The notes beneath the pieces were generated by a model. That model did not search any database. It worked only from the letters and a program-made list of their open reading frames with translations, and was not told where the DNA came from. From the NCBI RefSeq assembly GCF_014270065.1, contig NZ_JACNME010000003.1, forward strand, positions 372,001 to 436,000: a stretch of DNA of 64,000 nt, in the 5' to 3' direction. Below, one piece after another: positions 27,789 to 36,413 of the stretch. Numbering within the stretch: position 1 is the stretch's first letter; each line of letters begins with the position of its first letter. The translations under genes and the position numbers were made by a program. The DNA is from Quadrisphaera sp. RL12-1S. GTDB taxonomy: Bacteria > Actinomycetota > Actinomycetes > Actinomycetales > Quadrisphaeraceae.

Positions 27789-29611
27789 GAGCCGCCCACC
27801 GCGCCGCGGGCCCGTCCCCGGCGACCGCCACACCCGCGGCACCTGCGCCACCGGCACCGCCCCCGGCGCGGCCGCGGCGCGGCCGTCCTGTCCGCGGGTG
27901 GCGCCGGCCCCTGCCTCTGACGGTGCTCGGCGCGGTGGCGGTGCTGCTGGTGCTGGGCGTCTGGGCGGCCGTCGCGGGCGCCGGGGTGGCCCGCCACGCC
28001 CGAGCCGCCCAGGCCGAGGTCGCCTCGGTGCGGACCGCCGTGACCTCCGGGGACCTCGGTGCCGCCGAGGCCGCGACCGCGCGCGCGTCGGCGGAGACCA
28101 GCGCGGCGGCCCACGACGTCGACGCCCTGCCGCTGGTCATGGCCTCGCACGTCCCGGGGAAGCTCGGGGAGGTGGTGGGCGCCCTGCGGACCGCGGTCCA
28201 CGCGGTCGACCAGGCCGTGTCGCGCGGCGCCCTGCCGGCGGTGCGCAGCGGCGGTGACGCGCTCGAGGCCGGCGTGGTGCGCTCGGACGGCAGCCTCGAC
28301 CCCGCCGCCCTGTCCCGCCTGGCCGTGCAGCTGCGGCCGGCGGCCCAGCAGGCGGAGCTGGCCCGGGCCAGCGCGGCCGGCATCGACCCCGCGGGCCTGC
28401 CGCCGGGCCTGTCCGGGCGGGTGCAGCAGGCCGTGGACGGCGTGGACCAGCTGGCGGACGGCCTGACGCGCACGGAGGCGCTGCTGGGGGCGCTGCCCCG
28501 GGTGCTGGGCTCCGACCGGCCGCGCACCTACCTCGTCGGGTTCCAGAACACCGCCGAGCTGCGACCCACCGGCGGCATCATCGGCACCTGGGCGCTGCTG
28601 GACGTCACCGACGGCCGGTTCCGCCTCTCGGACGCGGGCTCCAACGCCGACGACCTGGAGCGCCTGACCGGTCCGGTGCGCGACTTCGGCGCGGAGTACT
28701 CCGCGCTGTACCCGGCGCAGCAGTCCAGCTACTCCCAGAACGTGGGCCTGAGCCCGCACTTCCCCTACGCCGCGCAGCTGCTCACCGATCTGTGGACCGC
28801 GCAGGGCAGGCCCGCGCCGGACGGCGTCATCGTGCTCGACCCCAGCGGGCTCGCCCCGCTGCTGCGGGGTGCCGGTGCCGTCGAGGTGCCCGGTGGCCCC
28901 CCCGTCACCGCCGACGACGTCGTGGACGTGGTGCTGCGGCAGGCCTACGACCGCTTCGACGGGGACAACACCGGGCGCAAGGCGTACCTCACCGCCCTCG
29001 TCGGCGCCGCCTTCGAGCGCGGGCTCGGGGGCGGCCGGTGGGACGCGGGGCGCCTGGCGGCCCTGGGGACGGCGGTGCAGGACGGGCACCTGCAGATCTG
29101 GAGCGCGGACCCGGACGAGGAGAGCGCGCTCGAGGCCGGGGGCGTCGCGGGGTCCCTGCCGGAGCCGGCGACGGGCAGCGCCGGCGTGTACCTCACCAAC
29201 ATCTCGGCCTCCAAGCTCGACTACTACGTCCACGAGCAGGTGCAGGTGACGGGCGGCTGCTCCGCCCCCCCGACCCTGTCCGTGGGGCTGCGCAACGACG
29301 CCCCGGCACGGGTGCCGGAGTACGTGTCCAACAAGCTCCCGGGGGTCGACCCGACCACGGAGACGCTCGCGGTGGCGCTGTACCTGCCGCCGGGCACCCG
29401 GGCCGCGGAGGTGCTCGTGGACGGCGTCGAGGCGGAGGTGGAGACGGGCACCGAGCGCGGCTGGGGCGTGACGCGCGTGTCCGTGGCCGTCCCGCGCGGG
29501 CAGGCGGTCACGGTGCAGGCGACCCTCGACGGCCCGGTGGCGCCCATCACCGAGGTCCACACGCAGCCCCTCGTGCACGCGGCCGAGGTCAGCGCCCCCG
29601 GCTGCTCCTGA
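27785..29611 (+). CDS. DUF4012 membrane-anchored extracytoplasmic protein
   Basis: A 608-residue protein beginning at a GTGA overlap with the autokinase. Residues 1-45 are Pro/Arg-rich and cytoplasmic; one hydrophobic segment (about 47-67) anchors it, so nearly all of the protein is outside. Residues 70-230 look helical and coiled. The DUF4012 core begins near residue 245 with RTYLVGFQNTAELRPTGGII and contains DGVIVLDPSGLAPLL. The family is common next to Wzz/Wzc genes in high-GC Gram-positives but has no established function. Direct coupling suggests a part in polymer assembly or attachment to the wall. Confidence 0.85.
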   Translation: MRAAHRAAGPSPATATPAAPAPPAPPPARPRRGRPVRGWRRPLPLTVLGAVAVLLVLGVWAAVAGAGVARHARAAQAEVASVRTAVTSGDLGAAEAATARASAETSAAAHDVDALPLVMASHVPGKLGEVVGALRTAVHAVDQAVSRGALPAVRSGGDALEAGVVRSDGSLDPAALSRLAVQLRPAAQQAELARASAAGIDPAGLPPGLSGRVQQAVDGVDQLADGLTRTEALLGALPRVLGSDRPRTYLVGFQNTAELRPTGGIIGTWALLDVTDGRFRLSDAGSNADDLERLTGPVRDFGAEYSALYPAQQSSYSQNVGLSPHFPYAAQLLTDLWTAQGRPAPDGVIVLDPSGLAPLLRGAGAVEVPGGPPVTADDVVDVVLRQAYDRFDGDNTGRKAYLTALVGAAFERGLGGGRWDAGRLAALGTAVQDGHLQIWSADPDEESALEAGGVAGSLPEPATGSAGVYLTNISASKLDYYVHEQVQVTGGCSAPPTLSVGLRNDAPARVPEYVSNKLPGVDPTTETLAVALYLPPGTRAAEVLVDGVEAEVETGTERGWGVTRVSVAVPRGQAVTVQATLDGPVAPITEVHTQPLVHAAEVSAPGCS

Positions 29612-29774
29612 CCGGTCGCCGGCCCGACACGCCGCAGGAGGGCGACGCGACACGCCGCTGTCCTTCCAACGGGGACCGCGACAGAGGTCGCTGACTCCTC
29701 GTGGTCACTCCACTGCTCTGCGATCTTCTGCCATGCTTCCGGGCGAACCCACCGATGGCCTCCGGAGGTCCTCC

Positions 29775-30206
29775 ATGTCCGCACGACAGCGCCTGCGCCT
29801 CTCGCAGCACGTCGCAGCGACCGCCGCCGCTGTCGGCATCGCGGCGGCCGTCCTCGCCCCGGCGGCGTCCGCCCACGACCCCAAGCCGCCGGCCCCCGCC
29901 CCGTCTCACGCGGCGCCCAGCACCAGCGCTCCCACCGGGGCCAAGGAGCTGCCGCGGTACATCAAGCACCAGGGCAAGGTCTACAAGGTCACGACCTGCC
30001 AGGGCGGCGCCTACTACTGCATCACCAAGAAGGGCGCCAAGCAGCCCACGTGGGTGATCGCCAAGACCGACAAGAAGGCGGCCTGGCTCAACAAGCTCTT
30101 CGCCAAGCCCGTGAGCTGGGCGGTCGTCAAGGCGCCCTTCGAGACGAAGGCGCTGCTCCTGGCGAGCTCGCGCTGCTACCGGGCGGTCGCCTGGATCTGG
30201 CGCTGA
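29775..30206 (+). CDS. Small secreted basic protein
   Basis: A 143-residue exported protein, not recognised. The ATG at 29775 has GGAGG 6 nt upstream, within the small palindrome GGAGGTCCTCC. A signal peptide (about residues 1-37, RLRLSQ then a hydrophobic Ala-rich core ending ASA) is followed by a Pro/Ala/Ser linker and a basic domain of about 80 residues. That domain contains three Cys (in VTTCQG, YYCITKK and SSRCYRA), many Lys and Trp, and could be disulphide-bonded. It sits downstream of the autokinase and DUF4012 pair but has its own leader, 163 bp. Binding an acidic exopolysaccharide is a speculation from the charge. Confidence 0.8.
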   Translation: MSARQRLRLSQHVAATAAAVGIAAAVLAPAASAHDPKPPAPAPSHAAPSTSAPTGAKELPRYIKHQGKVYKVTTCQGGAYYCITKKGAKQPTWVIAKTDKKAAWLNKLFAKPVSWAVVKAPFETKALLLASSRCYRAVAWIWR

Positions 30207-30228
30207 CCTCCCCGACGGGAGGCGGTTC

Positions 30229-30268
30229 GAGGAGGAGCCCGGGACGACGTCGTCCCGGGCTCCTCCTC
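30229..30268. terminator. Perfect 40-bp palindrome, bidirectional terminator
   Basis: The arms GAGGAGGAGCCCGGGACGAC (30229-30248) and its exact complement (30249-30268) pair fully. It lies 22 bp after the stop of the small secreted protein gene and overlaps the last two bases of the phosphatase stop codon on the other strand. Confidence 0.85.
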
Positions 30269-30866
30269 ATGCCGGAGGCGTCAGCGCCAGCCCGATCGCG
30301 CGCACGGCCGGCAGCAGCTGGGACTCCATCAGCTCCCAGGTGGCGGCGTCGGTGCGGAACGGGTCCACGACGTCGTCCAGGTGCGCCTCCCGGACGGCGT
30401 GCGCGCCGCGCGAGCGCACCAGCACCTCCGCGAGGGACCGGAGCCGGGCGGCGGGGTCGTCGCCGTGCACGTCATCGGCGCGGGCAGCGGCGATGCGGGC
30501 GGCCTCGCGGAGGGTGAAGGAGCGCCGCACGGCCGCCGGGGCGAGGCGGACGACGGCGCTGCGGTGCTCACGGGTGGCGGTGAGCACCAGGGCGGCGTCG
30601 CGGACGTCCGCGGCCGTGACCTGGCGCGCCGCGTGGCCGTCGGGGCTGGCGCCGCTGGCCCGGACGGCGGCAGCGGCCTCCGGCTCCATGGCGTGGCCGA
30701 CCACGGCCCCGGTACCGGCGCTGACCACGCGCACGCGCGGGGCGCCCGGCACGGCAGCGGCGTCGAGGCCGGCCTGCAGCACCCGCTCGGCGATCGGCGA
30801 CCGGCAGATGTTGCCGGTGCAGACCACGAGGACGAACGGGCCCGGGGCCCCGGGGGCGCCGCTCAC
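30267..30866 (-). CDS. Low-molecular-weight protein-tyrosine phosphatase
   Basis: A 199-residue LMW-PTP. The active-site loop [10 protein letters not shown] (C-x5-R-S) is near residues 15-24 and the general-acid Asp is in VVDPFR near residue 165. These enzymes dephosphorylate Tyr residues of BY-kinases such as the two Wzc-like proteins here, which is needed for polymer export cycling. The GTG start overlaps the pth stop as GTGA, so it is translated from the rplY-pth transcript and not with an autokinase. At 199 residues it is longer than most LMW-PTPs (about 150); the extra residues are mainly in the region around residues 75-130. Confidence 0.9.
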   Translation of the reverse strand: MSGAPGAPGPFVLVVCTGNICRSPIAERVLQAGLDAAAVPGAPRVRVVSAGTGAVVGHAMEPEAAAAVRASGASPDGHAARQVTAADVRDAALVLTATREHRSAVVRLAPAAVRRSFTLREAARIAAARADDVHGDDPAARLRSLAEVLVRSRGAHAVREAHLDDVVDPFRTDAATWELMESQLLPAVRAIGLALTPPA

Positions 30867-31519
30867 CGCGGACCGTGGAAGCGCTGCTGGGCCGCCTCCA
30901 GGCCGTCGGTGATGACGGCCTCGACGGCGTCCGCGGCGTCCGCGAGCAGGAACGGCAGCTCCTTGCGCTCGGCGGAGGAGAAGCCGCGCAGCACGAAGTC
31001 GGCGGGGTCCATGCGCCCCGGGGGCCGTCCGATGCCCACCCGCACCCGGACGTAGTCCTTGGTGCCGAGCGCCTTGCTGATGTCCCGCAGGCCGTTGTGG
31101 CCGCCCTCGCCCCCGCCGCGCTTGAGGCGCACGGCGCCGGCGTCGATGTCGAGCTCGTCGTGGACGGCGATGACGCGCAGCGGGTCGACGCCGTAGAAGC
31201 GCGCCAGTCCTGCGGTGGGCCCGCCGGACTCGTTCATCCACGAGGTCGGCTTGGCCAGCACGACCCGCTGGCTGGAGACCCCGGGGGGGCCGAGGCGCAC
31301 CTCGGCGACGGCGGCCCGCTGCTTGGAGGCCTTGAAGCCGGTCCTCAGGCGGGACGCGAGCTCGTCGAGCACCATCGCTCCCACCGTGTGGCGGTCCGCG
31401 GCGTGCTCGGGGCCGGGGTTGCCGAGCCCGACGACCAGCCACGGCCCGTCGACGGGCGCGCGCCCGGCGGCGGGGGTGCTGCCCCCGCCGCCGGGCGCGG
31501 CGCTCGAGGAGGTGCTCAC
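30863..31519 (-). CDS. pth: Peptidyl-tRNA hydrolase
   Basis: A 218-residue enzyme that cleaves peptidyl-tRNA released from ribosomes. [20 protein letters not shown] holds the conserved GLGNPG block with the catalytic His; [12 protein letters not shown] and [18 protein letters not shown], then [10 protein letters not shown], complete the signatures. A Gly/Pro-rich N-terminal extension of about 25 residues precedes the core. Its start and stop both form GTGA overlaps, with rplY upstream and the phosphatase downstream. The rplY-pth order is the usual actinobacterial one. Confidence 0.96.
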   Translation of the reverse strand: MSTSSSAAPGGGGSTPAAGRAPVDGPWLVVGLGNPGPEHAADRHTVGAMVLDELASRLRTGFKASKQRAAVAEVRLGPPGVSSQRVVLAKPTSWMNESGGPTAGLARFYGVDPLRVIAVHDELDIDAGAVRLKRGGGEGGHNGLRDISKALGTKDYVRVRVGIGRPPGRMDPADFVLRGFSSAERKELPFLLADAADAVEAVITDGLEAAQQRFHGPR

Positions 31520-32202
31520 TCCTTCGAGGAGCCCTCGTCGCCCTGGGACGCCTCGGCGGACTCGGCGCCCTCGGCGGACTCGTCCTCAGGGGCGTCCTTC
31601 TCGATGCCGGCCTCGGCCTCGGCCTCGGCGAGCTCGGCGTCCAGCTCCTCGGCGGTCGGGGCGGCGGAGACGTTGACGACGCCGGCCTCGGCGTCGACGG
31701 CGAGCTCCACGCCCTGCGGCAGCCGCACGTCACCGGCGGTGATGAGCGTGCCGGCCTCGAGGCCCTCGACGTCCACCTCGATGACCTCGGGCAGGTCGGT
31801 GGCCTCGGCGGTCACGGCCAGCGTGCCCGACTCGACGGAGACGACGGTCTGCGGGGCGGCCTCACCGGTGGTGCGGACCGGGACCTGGACCTCGATGCGC
31901 TCGCCGCGGCGGACGATGACGAGGTCGACGTGCTCGATCTCGCGGCGCACCGGGTCCACCTGGACCGCCTTGACGACGGCCAGCTGGGTGCCGCCACCGT
32001 CGAGCTGCAGGTCGACGAGCGCGTTGGGGTTCTTGACCAGCAGCATCGTCTCGTGGCCCGGGAGGGTCACGTGGAGCGGGTCCTGGCCGTGGCCGTAGAC
32101 GACCGCGGGGACCTGGTGGTCACGACGGATGCGGCGGGCAGCGCCCTTGCCGAACTCGGTGCGGGCGGCGGCAGCGAGCTGCGTGCCGGTGTTCTTGGCC
32201 AT
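31516..32202 (-). CDS. rplY: 50S ribosomal protein L25/general stress protein Ctc
   Basis: A 228-residue protein of the long TL5/Ctc type that binds 5S rRNA. The N-terminal L25 domain covers residues 1-95 (starting [19 protein letters not shown], with VPAVVYGHG). A C-terminal beta domain of about 100 residues follows ([16 protein letters not shown]), and the last 30 residues are very acidic. The ATG at 32202 has AGGAG 6 nt upstream. It leads the coupled rplY-pth-phosphatase unit. Confidence 0.95.
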   Translation of the reverse strand: MAKNTGTQLAAAARTEFGKGAARRIRRDHQVPAVVYGHGQDPLHVTLPGHETMLLVKNPNALVDLQLDGGGTQLAVVKAVQVDPVRREIEHVDLVIVRRGERIEVQVPVRTTGEAAPQTVVSVESGTLAVTAEATDLPEVIEVDVEGLEAGTLITAGDVRLPQGVELAVDAEAGVVNVSAAPTAEELDAELAEAEAEAGIEKDAPEDESAEGAESAEASQGDEGSSKE

Positions 32203-32335
32203 GGTGGTCTCCTGGGTGCTCGACGGTCTCCGCTACCCGGCGCGGACCGGGGGCGGGCCGGAGCACCGGCCACCGCGTCGATCACGGAGCGCACCCGCAC
32301 AGCGGACGCCTCCCTCGCCGAGGAACCCGGGCAGC

Positions 32336-32560
32336 CTACCGGTCCGCCGCGGGGACGACGACCAGCCGGCCGACCAGGCCGGCGCACACGACCCACGCGA
32401 GCACCACGAGGACGTCTCCGAGGTGCAGCCCGTGCTCCCAGGTCAGCGGCAGGACGACCGGCCCCTGGAACCTGTGGTCACCGACCACCACGGCCAGGGC
32501 GAGCACGGACAGCACGCTCAGGACCACGACGCCCATGAGGGCCCTGCGCAGGAGGGGCAC
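32336..32560 (-). CDS. Small two-segment membrane protein
   Basis: A 74-residue protein, not recognised. Two hydrophobic segments (about residues 8-27 and 45-68) flank a short polar loop with HRFQGP and TWEHGLHLGD. The GTG at 32560 lies 6 nt after TACCGT, a candidate -10 element, so the message may be leaderless; an ATG at 32536 with CAGGG upstream is the alternative (66 residues). It sits between rplY and prs on the same strand. Reading the N-terminus as PLLRRALMG gives a positive-inside topology. Confidence 0.6.
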   Translation of the reverse strand: MPLLRRALMGVVVLSVLSVLALAVVVGDHRFQGPVVLPLTWEHGLHLGDVLVVLAWVVCAGLVGRLVVVPAADR

Positions 32561-32566
32561 CTGGCC

Positions 32567-32572
32567 ACGGTA
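32567..32572 (-). promoter_or_regulatory. Candidate -10 TACCGT of a leaderless transcript
   Basis: TACCGT on the minus strand is followed by GGCCAG and then the GTG at 32560. The distance puts the start point at or next to the start codon. There is no clear -35. Confidence 0.4.
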
Positions 32573-32646
32573 GCCGCGCGGAGCGCGCGGCGACCGCGGC
32601 GAGGGGCCGTCCGGGCGAAGCGCCGTCCGGGCCGGCGGGGAGGCTG

Positions 32647-33627
32647 TCAGCTGTTGCCGTCGAACAGGCTCGTCACCGAGCCGTCGTCGAAGACCTCGCG
32701 GATCGCCCGGGCGATGAGCGGGGCGATGGACAGCACCTTGAGGCTCGGGAACTGGTGCGCCGGCGGGATGGGCAGCGTGTTGGTCACCACGACCTCGGAG
32801 ATCGGGCTGTCCTTGAGCCGAGCCGCCGCGGGGCCCGACAGGATCGGGTGGGTGGCCGCGACGAGGATCTCCTTGGCGCCGTTGTCCTTGAGGGCCTGGG
32901 CGGCCTGGACGATGGTGCCGCCGGTGTCGATCATGTCGTCGACGAGCACGCAGGTGCGCCCCGCGACGTCACCGACCAGCTCGTGGACCTGCACCTGGTT
33001 GGGGCGGTTGGGGTCGCGGCGCTTGTGGATGATGGCGAGCGGCGCACCGAGCCGGTCCGACCACACGTCGGCCAGCCGCACGCGGCCGGCGTCCGGGGAC
33101 ACCACGGTGATGCTGCTGGCGTCGGCCACGCGCCCGCGCACGTAGTCGGCGAGCAGCGGCAGCGCCCAGAGGTGGTCGACGGGACCGTCGAAGAAGCCCT
33201 GGATCTGCGCCGTGTGCAGGTCCACCGACATGAGGCGGTTGGCACCGGCGGTCTTGAACAGGTCGGCCATGAGGCGGGCGGAGATCGGCTCGCGGCCGCG
33301 GTGCTTCTTGTCCTGGCGGGCGTACCCGTAGAACGGGGCGACCACGGTGATGCGCTTGGCCGAGGCGCGCTTGAGCGCGTCGACCATGATGAGCTGCTCC
33401 ATGATCCACTGGTTGATGGGAGCGCAGTGGCTCTGCAGCACGAACGCGTCGCAGCCGCGCACGCTCTCCTCGAAGCGCACGTACGTCTCGCCGTTGGCGA
33501 AGTCGTACGCGGAGGTCGGCACCAGCGCCGCGCCCAGCTCCGAGGAGACCTCCTCCGCGAGCTGGGTGTGGGCCCGCCCGCTGATGAGGACGAGCCGCTT
33601 CTCGCCCTGGGTGGTGATGCCGGTCAT
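32647..33627 (-). CDS. prs: Ribose-phosphate pyrophosphokinase
   Basis: A 326-residue PRPP synthase, transferring pyrophosphate from ATP to ribose-5-phosphate. Motifs: [14 protein letters not shown] (with [16 protein letters not shown] next), [18 protein letters not shown] with the flexible-loop Lys and Arg, [15 protein letters not shown], and the PRPP-binding [14 protein letters not shown]. Length is normal for class I enzymes. The ATG start overlaps glmU as ATGA. The glmU-prs order is the classical actinobacterial and Bacillus arrangement. Confidence 0.97.
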   Translation of the reverse strand: MTGITTQGEKRLVLISGRAHTQLAEEVSSELGAALVPTSAYDFANGETYVRFEESVRGCDAFVLQSHCAPINQWIMEQLIMVDALKRASAKRITVVAPFYGYARQDKKHRGREPISARLMADLFKTAGANRLMSVDLHTAQIQGFFDGPVDHLWALPLLADYVRGRVADASSITVVSPDAGRVRLADVWSDRLGAPLAIIHKRRDPNRPNQVQVHELVGDVAGRTCVLVDDMIDTGGTIVQAAQALKDNGAKEILVAATHPILSGPAAARLKDSPISEVVVTNTLPIPPAHQFPSLKVLSIAPLIARAIREVFDDGSVTSLFDGNS

Positions 33628-35123
33628 GACCGCTCCTCCTGCTCGTCCTGCACACCCGCGGGCCCGTCCGCGGGTGCCGTGCGCGCGGCTGCCGCCGCGC
33701 GGGCCGAGGCGCTGCCGGGGCGCTTGCGCTCCGTCCAGCCCTCGATGTTCTTCTGGCGGCCGCGACCGACGCCGATCGCTCCCGCCGGCACGTCGTCGGT
33801 GATGACGGAGCCCGCCGCGGTGTACGCGCCGGCGCCGATCTCCACCGGGGCCACCAGCACGCTGTCGCTGCCCACGAAGGCGGCGTCGCCGACCACCGTG
33901 CGGCTCTTGGTCTGGCCGTCGTAGTTGGCGAAGATCGTGGCGGCGCCGATGTTGGCGCGCTCGCCGATCTCGGCGTCACCGACGTAGGACAGGTGCGGCA
34001 CCTTGCTGTGCGCGCCGATCACGGCGTTCTTCGTCTCCACGAAGGCGCCGATCTTGCCGTCGGCGCCGAGGCGCGTGCCCGGCCGCAGGAAGGAGAACGG
34101 CCCGACGGTGGCGCCGTCACCGACCACGGCGAGCGTGCCGTGCGTGCGCTGCACCACGGCCCCCTCCCCCACCTCGCAGTCGGTGAGGGTGGTGTCCGGA
34201 CCGACCACCGCGCCGGACGCCACGCTGGTGGCGCCCAGCAGCTGGGTGCCGGGGAGCAGCACCACGTCGCGCCCGAGGTCGACGTGCACGTCCACCCACG
34301 TCGTCGCGGGGTCCACCACCGTGACGCCGGCGCGCATGTGCGCCTCGAGGGTGCGGCGGTTCAGCGCCGCACCGAGAGCGGCGAGCTGCACGCGGTCGTT
34401 GACGCCCTCGACCTCGCTGGAGTCGGCCACCGCGCGGGCCGCGACGCGGTGGCCCTCGGCGCGGGCCAGCGCCAGCACGTCGGTGAGGTAGACCTCGCCC
34501 TGGGCGTTGCCCCGGCCGACCTGCGGCAGGGCCGCGGTGAGCACGGCGGCGTCGAAGGCCCAGATGCCGGTGTTGACCTCGGTGATGGCGCGCTGCGCCT
34601 CGCTGGCGTCCTTCTGCTCGACGATCGCGGCCACCGCGCCGTCGTCGTCGCGCAGGATGCGCCCGTAGCCGGTCGGGTCCGCCAGGACGGCGGACAGCAC
34701 GGTCACCCCGTGGCCGCCCGCCTCGTGGGCCTCGACGAGGTCGACGAGGGTCTGCGCCCGCAGCAGCGGCACGTCGCCGAAGGTCACCACCACGGTGCCG
34801 CTCAGCGGCTCGGCGCCCTCGCCGCGCTCGCGCGCCAGCGCGTCGAGCCCGCACTGGACCGCGCGGCCGGTGCCGGGCACGTCGTCCTGGTCCGCCACGA
34901 GGACGTCGGCGTCCACCTCGAGGGCGTGCGCGGCGACGCGCTCGCGCTCGTGCCGCACGACGACGACGAGGCGCTCCGGCTGCGCACCGCGGGCCGCGGC
35001 GAGGGCGTGCCCCAGCAGCGAGCGACCGCCGATGGTGTGCAGCACCTTGGGGGTCGCCGACCGCATCCGGGTGCCCTCACCCGCGGCGAGGACGACGACG
35101 ACGGCCGGGCGGGTCGAGCTCAC
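33624..35123 (-). CDS. glmU: Bifunctional UDP-GlcNAc pyrophosphorylase/GlcN-1-P acetyltransferase
   Basis: A 499-residue enzyme making UDP-GlcNAc for peptidoglycan and exopolysaccharide. The N-terminal uridylyltransferase has [21 protein letters not shown] (cut here: the [11 protein letters not shown] loop) and TFGDVPLL. The C-terminal left-handed beta-helix has many hexapeptide repeats and the acetyltransferase block [20 protein letters not shown], then [10 protein letters not shown] polar tail of about 45 residues follows the helix. GTG 35123 and 35129 are both 3-9 nt after AGGGAG; the former is preferred on spacing. Confidence 0.96.
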   Translation of the reverse strand: MSSTRPAVVVVLAAGEGTRMRSATPKVLHTIGGRSLLGHALAAARGAQPERLVVVVRHERERVAAHALEVDADVLVADQDDVPGTGRAVQCGLDALARERGEGAEPLSGTVVVTFGDVPLLRAQTLVDLVEAHEAGGHGVTVLSAVLADPTGYGRILRDDDGAVAAIVEQKDASEAQRAITEVNTGIWAFDAAVLTAALPQVGRGNAQGEVYLTDVLALARAEGHRVAARAVADSSEVEGVNDRVQLAALGAALNRRTLEAHMRAGVTVVDPATTWVDVHVDLGRDVVLLPGTQLLGATSVASGAVVGPDTTLTDCEVGEGAVVQRTHGTLAVVGDGATVGPFSFLRPGTRLGADGKIGAFVETKNAVIGAHSKVPHLSYVGDAEIGERANIGAATIFANYDGQTKSRTVVGDAAFVGSDSVLVAPVEIGAGAYTAAGSVITDDVPAGAIGVGRGRQKNIEGWTERKRPGSASARAAAAARTAPADGPAGVQDEQEERS

Positions 35124-35251
35124 GCGCACGCGCTCCCTGGCGAGGGGGTGGGGTACGTCCCCGGACACTACCTGGGACGACGACGTGCCAGTGCCAGGCC
35201 CCGACCGGCGTCGGAGGCCGGCAGCCAGCGCAGTCGGCCTCCGGCCGACGG

Positions 35252-35324
35252 CTCCCCCGGGAAGATTCGAACCTCCGTGACCGCCTTCAAAGGGCGGCGT
35301 CCTGGGCCACTAGACGACGGGGGA
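35252..35324 (-). tRNA. tRNA-Gln (anticodon TTG)
   Basis: A complete cloverleaf of 73 nt on the minus strand. The acceptor stem TCCCCCG pairs with CGGGGGA over 7 bp; the D-stem is GTC/GAC; the anticodon stem CCGCC/GGCGG encloses CTTTGAA, giving anticodon TTG; the T-arm is GGAGG-TTCGAAT-CTTCC with one G:T pair. The discriminator is G, as expected for Gln. The CCA end is not encoded. The 5' end overlaps the last 15 bases of the HTH gene upstream. Confidence 0.93.
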
Positions 35325-36296
35325 CGGTGCGCTGAAGACGCTGGCAGCCACACCCTCCCACGTCCCCACGAGGAGTCGGTAGAGGCGGGCGCTCTGGTGG
35401 ATCGTGATCATCAGGCAACCGTGGTAGCCGTCACCGGTGTTGTACCGGCTGGTCTTCGGTTCGTGGCGCTTGAGCGTCGTCCGGTGGAACACCAGGTCTC
35501 CTCCGAGCTGATCTCGCCACCAGACCTCTGCCGCCTCCGCATCTGCTGTGCGGTGGATCTGCACCCGGCAGACGACGTCCTTCCTCGGGATGCCGAGCTG
35601 CTGCAGGCAGCCCAGGAAGAACCGGACCACCGCCGGGTCGCTGTTGGAGAACTGCACGAGGTGGTGGCGGCGCCAGGGCTTGGACTTCGCTCCCTCCGCC
35701 CAGTAGAGAGCAGCGCCGATGAGGAGCCGTTCACGGGCGCTGAGCGGTCCGACCGTCTGAGCGTGCCGCGACTGCTCCGCGTCCTGTCGAGCCCACCGCT
35801 CGTCGACAGTCCGGCGGGCGGCCGCCTGAGCCGCTGCTCGACCGCTCAGACCGGCCCCTCCCAGCTCGACTCCGTCCTCGCGGAACCAGCGGGCCACCGT
35901 CGAGAGGCCGATCCCCAGCTCGCGGGCGATCTCCGCCCTGGGCAGTCCCTGCCGGCGCATCTCGGCAGCGGTCTCCCGCAGCTCGGGGTCGTGCCGGCGG
36001 TGGCCGGGGTAGGAGCGCGCGGGGTCCTCAGCCCGGCGCGCGGCCATCTCCGCAGCCCACCGCCTGCCCCGCTCGTGCCGCTCGAGGTCTGCGGGCAGCA
36101 CGTCGTCCTCGCGGAACCAGCGGCACACCGTGGCCCGGCTGACGCTGAGCTCGGCGGCGATCTGCCGGCTGCCCGCGCCGCTGCGCCGCAGCTGGGCCGC
36201 CTGCGTCCTCAGCTCCGGCGGGTAGGGCCGCCCACCGACTCCTGACCTGCGCGTCCGTGCGTCGTCGTCCACGGTCGTGATGATCGTGACCACCAC
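35310..36296 (-). CDS. Double-HTH protein with degenerate LAGLIDADG-like domain, overlapping a tRNA
   Basis: A 328-residue protein. Two similar helix-turn-helix units end in RATVCRWFREDDV (about residues 30-62) and LSTVARWFREDGVEL (about 108-140), as in resolvase/Hin-like proteins. The C-terminal half has LLIGAALYWAEGAKSK near residue 195, which resembles the first LAGLIDADG helix, then VQFSNSDPAVVRFFLGCL, FHRTTLKRHEPKT and YHGCLMITIHQSARLYRLL. I read it as a homing-endonuclease-related DNA-binding protein, possibly no longer active. The GTG at 36296 is approximate. The TAG stop lies inside tRNA-Gln, in the D-arm. Confidence 0.7.
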   Translation of the reverse strand: MVVTIITTVDDDARTRRSGVGGRPYPPELRTQAAQLRRSGAGSRQIAAELSVSRATVCRWFREDDVLPADLERHERGRRWAAEMAARRAEDPARSYPGHRRHDPELRETAAEMRRQGLPRAEIARELGIGLSTVARWFREDGVELGGAGLSGRAAAQAAARRTVDERWARQDAEQSRHAQTVGPLSARERLLIGAALYWAEGAKSKPWRRHHLVQFSNSDPAVVRFFLGCLQQLGIPRKDVVCRVQIHRTADAEAAEVWWRDQLGGDLVFHRTTLKRHEPKTSRYNTGDGYHGCLMITIHQSARLYRLLVGTWEGVAASVFSAPSPVV

Positions 36297-36413
36297 CGAC
36301 AGGCCGGCCGTCACACGGACGGAGCACCGGACCCCTCCGGTCGCTGGTGCGGTCGGGCGAGACTCCTGTGACGCGCGTGACCAGGGGTGATCCTCGCTGC
36401 CACGGTCGACCCC

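Noticed and set aside
29612-29774. Riboswitch in the leader of the small secreted protein gene
   Set aside because: No conserved riboswitch core could be matched by eye; only an 11-bp direct repeat (CGACACGCCGC at 29625 and 29648) and a small palindrome at the ribosome-binding site are seen.
32606-32632. 11-bp direct repeat GCCGTCCGGGC after prs
   Set aside because: Two copies only, in a GC-rich spacer; too little to claim a function or a terminator.
35252-35324. tRNA-Glu instead of tRNA-Gln
   Set aside because: The body resembles actinobacterial tRNA-Glu, but the anticodon loop CTTTGAA gives TTG and the discriminator is G, which fits Gln.
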